From Patescibacteria group bacterium (lineage in GTDB: Bacteria > Patescibacteriota > Patescibacteriia > UBA1558 > S5-K13): a stretch of DNA of 9,440 nt. The position numbers and the translations under genes are program-made. Under the pieces are notes generated by a model. That model was given only the letters and a program-made list of their open reading frames with translations, was not told where the DNA came from and made no database searches. Each line of letters starts with the position of its first letter. Position 1 is the stretch's first letter. The stretch spans positions 1-9,440 of the forward strand of contig JAQVMR010000034.1 in assembly GCA_028703545.1 (NCBI GenBank), read 5' to 3'. Shown piece after piece: positions 1 to 8,500 of this stretch.

Positions 1-11
1 TCTTCCGATCT
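1..11. other. Illumina adapter remnant, left end
   Basis: The first 11 bases, TCTTCCGATCT, are the 3' end of the standard Illumina TruSeq adapter (...GCTCTTCCGATCT). Alone an 11-base match would be weak, but the right end of the window carries 22 bases of the matching adapter in the opposite orientation, so contamination is the simplest reading. Biological sequence starts at about position 12. Confidence 0.9.
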
Positions 12-36
12 AGGTAATTATTTCAGTCTCGCTAAA

Positions 37-45
37 TGTTATAAA
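37..45 (+). promoter_or_regulatory. candidate extended -10 promoter element for rpsU
   Basis: The sequence TGTTATAAA fits an extended -10 element (TGn followed by TATAAA, one mismatch to TATAAT). It lies about 40 bp before the GTG start chosen for rpsU, leaving room for a short leader. No good -35 box is visible at 17 bp spacing (ATTATT at 17-22). The region is so AT-rich that such matches arise by chance, and true upstream sequence is cut off at position 12, so this is only a candidate. Confidence 0.3.
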
Positions 46-70
46 ATAATAAATAATAAATTATATAGAA

Positions 71-77
71 AGGAAGG
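71..77 (+). promoter_or_regulatory. Shine-Dalgarno site that decides the rpsU start
   Basis: AGGAAGG lies 8 bases before the GTG at 86, which is normal spacing. The alternative upstream GTG at 77 overlaps this element and would have no properly spaced site. This is the only clear Shine-Dalgarno sequence before any of the four genes in the window. Confidence 0.7.
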
Positions 78-85
78 TGAATAAA

Positions 86-313
86 GTGGTAGAAGTAAAA
101 GTAAAAACCAATGAGTCTTTTGAAAAACTTGTAAGAAGATTTACGAAAAAAATTATTCAAAGTGGTAAACTTATTCAAGCAAGAAAAATAAGATTTAAGA
201 CAAAAGTTAAAAATGCAAGAAAAAGAAAAGCAGGAGCAATTCATAGAGTTAAAGCACAAGATAAAAGAGAATATTTGAGAAAAATCGGAAAATTAGACGA
301 ACCAACAATGTAA
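86..313 (+). CDS. rpsU: 30S ribosomal protein S21
   Basis: This is a 75-residue, very basic protein of the S21 (bS21) family, a small-subunit ribosomal protein that sits near the anti-Shine-Dalgarno end of 16S rRNA and helps initiation. The N-terminus MVEVKVKTNESFEKLVRRF is the typical S21 opening, with the conserved E-S-F-E-K-L-x-R-R-F helix at residues 10-19. The rest is a Lys/Arg-rich helical tail with R-E-Y at 61-63. A frame opening nine bases earlier, at the GTG at 77, would add only MNK. The GTG at 86 is preferred because it gives the family's usual MVEV start and places AGGAAGG 8 bases upstream. It ends with TAA. It is followed after 81 bp by a YqeY-like gene, a pairing also known in Firmicutes. 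Length is usual for the family. The function is secure; the exact start is inferred. Confidence 0.93.
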   Translation: MVEVKVKTNESFEKLVRRFTKKIIQSGKLIQARKIRFKTKVKNARKRKAGAIHRVKAQDKREYLRKIGKLDEPTM

Positions 314-324
314 ATATTAGCTAA

Positions 325-367
325 AAAGTTATAAAGTTTTAGAGTTCAATAATTTCTTTATAACTTT
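325..367 (+). terminator. AT-rich stem-loop after rpsU, possible weak terminator or processing site
   Basis: AAAGTTATAAAG (325-336) and CTTTATAACTTT (356-367) form a perfect 12-bp inverted repeat with a 19-base loop. A short T run follows at 371-375. Only two G-C pairs are present and the loop is long, so it would be a weak intrinsic terminator. It may instead attenuate transcription or mark an mRNA processing point between rpsU and the next gene. It is the only obvious structure in the 81-bp gap. Confidence 0.4.
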
Positions 368-394
368 CAATTTTTAACTTTTAAACCTAATATT

Positions 395-841
395 ATGTCT
401 TTAAAAGAAAAAATAGAGCAGGATTTTATTGAAGCTTTTAAGTCTAAAAATACAGATGTAGCAGAGACCCTAAAGCTTTTAAAAAGTTCAATTAAAAATA
501 AAGAAATTGAACTTATAAAAATCCTTGATGAAGCTGAGCTTATAAAAGTCTTAATGACAGAAGCAAAAAAGAGAAGAGATAGCATAGAACAGTTCAAAAA
601 TGGCGGAAGAGAAGATCTTGCTCAAAAAGAACAAGTAGAACTTTCTATTATTGAGAAATATTTACCTGAAATGATGTCTGAAGATGAGGTAAAAAAAATA
701 ATTTGTGCTATAATAGAGAGTAGTGGAGAAGAGAAACTAAAATCAAATTTTGGTAAATTTATGAAACTCGTAATGGCTGAATTAAATGGTAGGGCCGACG
801 GATCATTAGTTTCAAAAATTTTGAATCAAGAATTGAATTAA
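395..841 (+). CDS. yqeY: YqeY / GatB-like domain protein
   Basis: This 148-residue protein matches the YqeY family in length and in its key motifs. The N-terminal helical part has the L-K-x-L-K-S-x-I-x-N-x-E pattern at residues 26-37. The hallmark stretch KKRRDSIEQFKNGGREDL lies at 58-75 and leads into E-x-x-I-I-E-K-Y-L-P at 82-91. The C-terminal GatB/YqeY tail-like helices end with G-K-F-M-K-L-V-M and G-R-A-D-G-S-L-V at 120-139. The tail domain is related to the tRNA-binding end of the GatB amidotransferase subunit; the cellular role of stand-alone YqeY proteins is not well defined, though a link to aminoacyl-tRNA or translation is usually assumed. Its place next to rpsU supports that. The ATG at 395 is preceded by AATATT with no Shine-Dalgarno sequence, and the gene ends with TAA. 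The protein is probably cytoplasmic: there is no signal peptide or membrane segment. Confidence 0.9.
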   Translation: MSLKEKIEQDFIEAFKSKNTDVAETLKLLKSSIKNKEIELIKILDEAELIKVLMTEAKKRRDSIEQFKNGGREDLAQKEQVELSIIEKYLPEMMSEDEVKKIICAIIESSGEEKLKSNFGKFMKLVMAELNGRADGSLVSKILNQELN

Positions 842-863
842 AAATAAAAACTATAACAAAAAG

Positions 864-2495
864 ATGATTTTTAAATTGAGAAATATTTCTCTTTTAAAAA
901 AGGCAGTTGCTCTTGGTGTTTTATTGCAACTGACTTTTTTATTTATACCAACTATTTCACATGCACAAATAGTAGAGCATCCAATTGGTTATATACCAGA
1001 TTTTGGTTTAGGAACAGATACTGATATAGAACATTTAGTTACAAATATTATACAAATATTTTTAGGATTTTTAGGATTCATTGCTTTGGTGATAATTATT
1101 TATGGGGGTTTTATGTGGATGATGTCCGGAGGTAATCAGGAAAAAACTACAAAAGCAAAGGGAATTTTAAAAAGCGCAATTGTAGGACTAATAATTATTT
1201 TATTATCTTATATTATAGTAAGTTTCGTAATGAATTTGGTATATAACTCAACACATGGTAGCGGCGGAGGATTTAATAACGACGTCAATAATTATTCTGA
1301 TGAGGGTGATAGATCGTTTGGGGATGGAGCTCTTGGTGGTGGATTTATAGAAAATCATTTTCCAGAACGTGATGCAATAAATGTTCCAAGAAATACAATG
1401 ATTATGGTTACATTTAAAGTCCCAGTTTCGACAAGCACAGTAATTTCAGAAACTTTAACTGAAGGTTTTTGTGCTAATTATAGTACAAATGGCAATGTTT
1501 GCGGATATTTTAATAAGGAGAAGATTCAAATTAAAGATGGAATTGATATGCTGGATGGTGATGAGGATGTAATTGCTGTTTTAAAAAGTGATGGAAAGTC
1601 AATTTTACTAAAACCAGTTACTCTTTTGGGGTCTGCTTCAAGCAACATAAATATAAATGTTCATTTGTCGGGCATCAAGGGATTAAATGGCAATTATATA
1701 TTACCATCTGATGGATATTCATGGAATTTTACAGTTAGTACATTTTCAGATACAACTCCACCAGTTGTAAAAAGTGTAAAACCAGCCAATGGAAGTATAT
1801 ATGATAGAAATGCAATAATACAGATTAATTTTTCTGAACCGATAAATTTTTTCAGTATTAACGGAAATATTATTGTAAGTTCAAGTACTAATCCACTACC
1901 AGGAGAATTAAAAATTAGTAATAAATATAAGACAGTAGAGTTTTTAAGTTCAAGTTCTTGTGATGGTGTTACAAAAAATTCATGTGGAGAATTGGTGTAT
2001 TGCCTACCCGCTTCTTCATTGATAGATGGATTTGTAAGAGGAGGGGAAAATGGTATTAGTGATTCAGCTTTGAATTTTTTAACAAATAACTATGTTTGGT
2101 CTTTTAATACAACAGATACAATAAATTTAGAAGTACCAAAAATTTTATCTTTAAATCCAAAAAACGCAACAGAAAGAATTGTTATTAATCCAGATATTTA
2201 TGCCACCTTTAATAAAGACATTTCCCCAAGTTCTGTAACAACAGATAATTTTTATATTTATAAATTTGAAGAATCATCTTGTCCAAATGTAGATAAAAAA
2301 GAAAATATTCTAAACACTACTTGTTTTCCAAATTATTCTGTTTATTTAGAAGAAGATGGGAAATCACCAAATATAAATACTCATTTAGATAAAAATTTTA
2401 TATATAGACCAAGATTAACAGATAAAATTAAAGATATTTATGGAAATTGTTTTAATCCTTCTTTGGATGTGCAAGGAAATAGTAAGCAAAGATAA
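864..2495 (+). CDS. secreted membrane-anchored protein: VirB2/TrbC-like pilin module plus Ig-like (Big_5) domains
   Basis: This 543-residue protein has a signal peptide (basic K-L-R and K-K, hydrophobic core about 14-31, likely cut at S-H-A|Q, residues 32-35). A short segment with I-G-Y-I-P-x-F-G-L-G leads to two membrane helices (about 62-82 and 101-123), joined by a lysine-containing loop with S-G-G-N-x-E-K at 88-94. This resembles the VirB2/TrbC-like T4SS pilin family common in Patescibacteria. A Gly/Asn/Asp linker (129-160) follows, then three domains of the SbsA Ig-like type. Domains at about 162-293 and 297-420 end with the W-x-F strand at W287 and W412. The third, from about 424, starts normally (V-P-K-I-L-S-L-N-P) but stops before that strand. 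Cysteines occur in pairs suggesting disulfides outside the cell. It starts 22 bp after the YqeY-like gene with no clear ribosome site and ends in tandem TAA TAA. The next gene is a paralogue. Function is inferred to be surface structure or adhesion; no enzyme motif is visible. Confidence 0.8.
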   Translation: MIFKLRNISLLKKAVALGVLLQLTFLFIPTISHAQIVEHPIGYIPDFGLGTDTDIEHLVTNIIQIFLGFLGFIALVIIIYGGFMWMMSGGNQEKTTKAKGILKSAIVGLIIILLSYIIVSFVMNLVYNSTHGSGGGFNNDVNNYSDEGDRSFGDGALGGGFIENHFPERDAINVPRNTMIMVTFKVPVSTSTVISETLTEGFCANYSTNGNVCGYFNKEKIQIKDGIDMLDGDEDVIAVLKSDGKSILLKPVTLLGSASSNININVHLSGIKGLNGNYILPSDGYSWNFTVSTFSDTTPPVVKSVKPANGSIYDRNAIIQINFSEPINFFSINGNIIVSSSTNPLPGELKISNKYKTVEFLSSSSCDGVTKNSCGELVYCLPASSLIDGFVRGGENGISDSALNFLTNNYVWSFNTTDTINLEVPKILSLNPKNATERIVINPDIYATFNKDISPSSVTTDNFYIYKFEESSCPNVDKKENILNTTCFPNYSVYLEEDGKSPNINTHLDKNFIYRPRLTDKIKDIYGNCFNPSLDVQGNSKQR

Positions 2496-2504
2496 TAAAA
2501 TATT

Positions 2505-5500
2505 ATGCAATTTTTTAAGAACAAAAAAAATTTAGTATCCATAATAATATTTGTGGGTGTTTTTTTGCCGTTCATTTCATTTGCTCAATTGAATCAGCAT
2601 AGTATTGGTTATATACCAAGTTTTGGATTGGGTAGTGATGCTTCAATAGAAGAAATATTTGGAAATATAATACAATTATTTTTGGGATTTTTAGGATTTG
2701 TAGCTTTAGTTTTAATAATAATAGCCGGATTTAAATGGATGACAAGTGGTGGCAATCCTGAAAAAATAGCAAGTGCTAAAAAAATGCTTGTCGCAGCAAT
2801 TATCGGTCTTGTTATAATTTTAGCCTCTTATGTTATAACTGTTTTTTTAATGAGAACATTTATAGAAGCAACAAATTCAGACAATGATTCAGGTGGTGAT
2901 GTCAGTTGTGGAAATCCTGGTGGTTGTGTGGGGTGTTTAATTTGTGGTTATGATGGAAATTTGCAGAACGATGATGGTTGTTATACTCATTGTACTCAGG
3001 TAACAAACACTAACACTCTTCATGTCTCATGGAAAAGTCCAACTGGATCAAATGTAGATTTATGTTCCATGATTCAGGTCGGATTTAATTATGATGTAAA
3101 TGAGAATTCTGTTAATTCAACTACATTTCGAGTAAACAAATGTAATGCTAATATTTGTGATCAACCAGTTTCAGGAAACCTTACCGTTGAGGGAGACATT
3201 ATCCAATTTAAGCCATCAAATAATTATGACGCAAATTCAACATATGAAGTAGGTTTGCCGGCGGGTGGAATAAAAAGTGATTCAGATGAAAATCTCATAA
3301 GTCTTCTATTCTCAGAAACTTGGAGATTTAGTACGGGGGCAACACTCAACACTCAATTACCAAGAATTATTTCTATTCTTCCATTAGATGATGCAACAGA
3401 GGTTTGCAGAAATTCAAATATTAAAGTTAAATTTTCAAGAGATATGGACGCTTTAAGTTTAAAGGATCCGTCAGTATATTTTAGTATATTTGCTAGACCA
3501 AATCTTAATGAAGCTTTTTCGCCACAAAATATTTCATTTAATAAAAAGATTTATTCGGGAGATACTTTGTTTTTAAAACCAACCTCAAATTATATTGAAG
3601 ATTTTGAATATGCGCCTCTTTTAGATGGTTCAAAAATAAAAGATTCTTGTGGTAATTCTCTTGATGGAAATGCAAATAATATTCTAGATGTTTATCCCGC
3701 AGATAATTATCCACCAAATAATAATCACGATGATTGGAATTTTTTTACCGGAAAAACGCTTGAGTGTAAGCCAGAATTAATCAGTGAAGATTTGTCAGCA
3801 TATTATGATGATGGTGATTTAGTTATAGAAGGAACTTATTTAGATGGCGCTTCATTAATGTTTAATAATGAAATAGCTATAAATATTAATAGTAATTTTT
3901 GTATGAGTAGTAGCGGTGTGGCGGGTGTCGCATGTTCACAGGCCTCTGATTGGCAGGAAGACAAAATAAAAGTTAAAGTTCCTGCAATTAGCGGAGTAAG
4001 TAATGGAGCAAAATCCGGAGATATAAAAGTTATCACCCAATATAATAAAACACTTACAAGTAATTTTACACTTTTAAGTCCAAGAATTGATAGTTTAGTT
4101 TCGCCTAATATAGGCGGAAAAGGACAGTTTATCACAATAAAGGGTCAAAATTTTGGTGAAATTAAAGGAGCTAGTAGTGTTTATTTTAGAAAAGATTCCC
4201 AGATAGTGCAGGCAGATTTTCCATGTGGATCAAATTCTTGGAAAAATAATAGAATAATAATAAGCGTTCCTGAATCAATAAATGATTTGGGTCCTTGGGA
4301 AATACAAGTTCAAAAAATTAGTAATATCTCTGGTAGCGAAGAAGGACATTGGAGTAATCTAGCTCCTTTTACTGTAAATTCCAGTAATGCTGGTCCTGGA
4401 TTATGTGAGATAAGTCCAGAAAATGTAAAATTTGAAGATGAATTTACGCTTATAGGTAAAATGCTTGGTGGTGCAACCGGTGCAACTAGAAAAGTTATAG
4501 TGGGCAATCAATATACATCTCAAGACGCTATTGTCTCGGAGTGGCTTGGTGAGACATCTGGGTCTCAATCAACTGGCGTGAAAGCAAAAATGCCAAATTT
4601 ACAACCAGGAGAAGTTGGAGTAAGAGTTGTTATTGGCGAAGGAACAAACGCACTGTATAGTAATTTTCTTTCTTTAAATATATTCTCTACAGAGAGTCAA
4701 GCTTTAAGAATTTCTTATATAGAGCCAACATCTGGTCCAGCAGGTTCTTATGTGACTATATATGGAAATGGTTTTGGAAAAACTAAAGGAGATAGCAATG
4801 TAGAATTTAAATTTAATAATAATCAGTGGGTTGAGGGAGATTTTGAGTTTCCAAATGTTTGTTCTACAAATTATTGGACCGATAATAAAATAATTGTAAA
4901 AGTTCCACAAGATTTTAATAATCTTCAAACGGCTTCAGCTATAAGAGTTTTGGTAAATGGAGCAACAAGTACAGAAGCAGTATTTCAAGTTAATACGAAT
5001 GCAATACCACCTTCTATTTGTGGCATACTTCCTTCATTTGGAACTAAGGAAGATACAGTAAGTATCTTTGGTGAATATTTTGGTAATAATCCTGTTGCAA
5101 TTTTTAATTATATAAATAATGCTGGCAACGAAGTTCAAGCAACTGTTATAGGAGGTAATTCTATAGAAGTTGTTGTACCACAAACTCAAACTGGTCCTGT
5201 TGCCGTAAGAAATGAAAATGGAGATGGAAATACATTAAATTTTGAATATATACAAGATTCAGAAACGTCAACTGAAGAATTTGATTTTTATGGATGGCAT
5301 TTTAGAACATGTGAAACATGTGGAATACCAAGAGTAAAAATGCAGACCTGTTCTTCCGCGGGAAATTCATCTCCCTCACCATTTCCTGGTTACCCAAATG
5401 TCCCATTGGATATGAATATTTATGTAGAGTTTGAATATTCCGATAAGACATCCGCAACAATGGATGAACCAACCCTTAATACAAATAATATTAAATTATA

Positions 5501-8500
5501 TAAATGTATTCCACCAAATGTAGATGAAGTAGATGAAGACGAATCTGAACCTGAACCTTATTGTCCTAATGAACATCCAATTTTAATTGGTGAAATAACA
5601 ACAAGCTCAGTAACATTAAATCCCTCTTCTAATCTTGAGCCAAAAACAACTTATAGGGTTGTTTTGACCTCTGCAATAAAAGATTTCGAGGGATCAAGTT
5701 TAATTCCATTCGATTGGTTTTTTACAACTGGTGTGAGTGGTCATTTTTGTCAAGCCAATAAATTAAGAGTTTATCCAGATTATGGAAATGTTGCATATTC
5801 ACCAAACAAAGAATTAAGTTATTTTACTCAAATTTGGGATACAAATGGTTGTTATTTATGTAATAATAATTATTCATATAATTGGGAAAAAAATGATACA
5901 GAGAATTTAGTATCTTGGTTAGATGCAAATAATAGTGCATCAACAACTAAAGTTAAAATAAATTCTGATGGTCGCTTTGGAGAATTAGACATAAGTGCAA
6001 AAAACACAACATTTACAAATTTAACAGATTCATCTCATCTAAAAATTATTCCAGATTGTTCTTCTTTTAATAAAGAATCAGATTTAATATTGAGACAAAA
6101 TAATTGTATTTCTCATGAATGTTGTTGGGATGCAAGTAGTCATGAGTGTTTAAATGAAGGAAATGTTGTTTGCAATAGTCCATTTATACATCATAAAAAA
6201 TGTTTAACTACTAGAGGAATAACTATTATGGGATCTCCATCTCCTAAATCAACTAACATATATTCCGTTCCTGTAAATGCAAATATTTTAGCAAGATTTA
6301 ATAAAAAGGGTAAAAAAGGTGAGTTGATTAATATGGATAAAGATACTTATTCACTTCCAGGAGCAATAAAAATATTTAAATGTAATGTGTCTTCTCAGGC
6401 ATTAGATTTAAATTCTTGTAATGATGTTACTAGTGATTTGGGACCAATTGATAGTGGCTCAAGTAATACATTTCAGGTAGAATATTCTACAAGTCTTTCA
6501 GATTTTGATTCCGGATATTGGTATAAAATTCTTTTAACAGACCTTATAAAAGATTCAACGGGGCAATCACTGCAAGAGGAGTATTGGACATTTAAAACAG
6601 GAGATGGATTGTGTAATCCTAGCTCAATATCTGTTGATTCACAAAGCGATGTCTTAACATTGGGTAAAAGCCAAGAATATGTTGCAAATTGTTTTGATAA
6701 TAATTGTACTATTTGTGATGAAGAATATACTTATTTATGGGAAATTTCAAATACAGATGTGGCTAATTTTTTGGTTAACAACACAACAAATACCACAACG
6801 GTTTTTGCTATTAATATAGGAACAACAAAAATACATGCAACTAATTTATCTGTTGGAAATTTAACAAATTTTGCAAATCTTAAGGTTGTTAGTAATTCAG
6901 TTGATCCAGATGATTCATGGTGTAGTGACTTACCTATGAATGATTGTAATTCTTCTGGTCGTTGTTGTTGGAATGCAAACACCTCGCAATGTGTGGGTTT
7001 AAATAATCCCGTATGTGGGGGCTTGTTTCAAATAAAATATTATGAACCAACTGGTAATGACGTTTGTCCAAATACTGTCATTAAAATTACTTTTGATACG
7101 GAAATTAGTTATTCCACTTTACAAAATAGAATTTTAATAAAAAATGACAAAGGAGAAACTGTAAATTCAGTATTATATTCATATCTAGATTCAAATAATA
7201 ATTCAGTTGTAGTTTTAGAACCTATTTCAGGACTATCTAGTTATCAAAGATATCAAGTACACATTTTAAAAGGTATTAAATCTGAAAAAGGAGGAGAATT
7301 AAATTGTACAGAGTCTTCAAATGATACATGTTTTTTCTGGGAGTTTAAAACAGCTGAAAGTGTTTGTTCTTTGAATAGTATAAATATTATATCCCCCGTA
7401 AATAAATTTTATGAATTTAATACCCAGGGTGAGGATGTAGATTTTGTTATTGAAGAGATTTCTTCTAATGGAAGTGTTATACATCCAATACAAGGAGTTT
7501 ATGATTGGAATTTAAAATGGGAGAGTAAGGATAATACTTTGGTTGATATTAAATCAGGTATAGATTCAACATTAAATATAGTTCCGTTTGAGGCAAAAAA
7601 TAAGAATGGTAAAACCACGGTAAAAATCACTGCTTCTGCATTAGAGAATCCTCTTGGTTATGCGGGTCCTGATTTATACGATGAGGCTGGAGTAGAAGTA
7701 TTTTTATGTGAGGATCCATGGACAACACTCATAGACGAAGAATACAATTTTTCTATAAAATATTGTAAAGATGGCAATCTTCCAAATTTATATATAAGAT
7801 CAAACGCCAATGTATCAGGAGGACAATTAAAAGAATATATTTTAACATTTAATCCAAATACAGTTAGTTCTGTCGGGGGTTTAAATAATTCTATTAGTAA
7901 AATTGCGAGACTATCCAGTAATTCATTTATATTGAATATATTTTCAGAGATATTTGGTGGAATAACAAATAAACTTTTAGGTAAAAAAGTTTTTGCACGC
8001 GCGCAGGATTATGAACAAGATGTAATAGGATTAAGAGTTTATAGAAATTCTAAGCATTATTCTCCTTCCGATTGGTATCGTAAAAGTGGATATATAACAT
8101 TTACAGGAAATCCCAAGGCAACAAAAGTTGATTCTTATAATGCAATAAAAGACGGAACAACTGTTTATGTAAATGCCGGAAACAAAACAACATATAATTT
8201 AAAAGATAATTTTAATACTTATATATATTTACTTTCTTATAATTCAAATGCTTCCAGTGTTACACAGGGAATAGTTGCTCAGCTTTTAAAAAATTGGCAA
8301 TTTAATACAAATATTAATGATATTGATGAGAAAAATAATTTAATACAAGATGTAAAAAGATGGGAGGATTTTAGAGTTATTGAATCAATGCTTGATGATT
8401 ATGCTAGTAGAAATAGATATTGTGCATATACTTCTAATCCTATAAACGGTTCTTGTTCAGAAACAGCAGATTTGTCTTATGTCTGGAGAGATGATAATGC

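Noticed and set aside
77..85. GTG at 77 as the start of rpsU
   Set aside because: It lies on top of the AGGAAGG element and adds MNK before the family's usual MVEV start; the GTG at 86 fits better.
32..259. Open frame of 75 codons on the minus strand
   Set aside because: It lies antisense to rpsU, is low in complexity (Phe/Tyr/Ser from AT-rich DNA) and has no recognisable family features.
367..597. Minus-strand open frame opposite the YqeY-like gene
   Set aside because: It is a shadow of a well-supported gene on the other strand.
3836..4135. Minus-strand open frame of 99 codons inside the giant gene
   Set aside because: It is fully contained in a convincing domain-bearing frame and has no start context or family signature. 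The same holds for 4310-4507, 4704-4928 and 6731-6982 on the minus strand and 8839-9021 on the plus strand.
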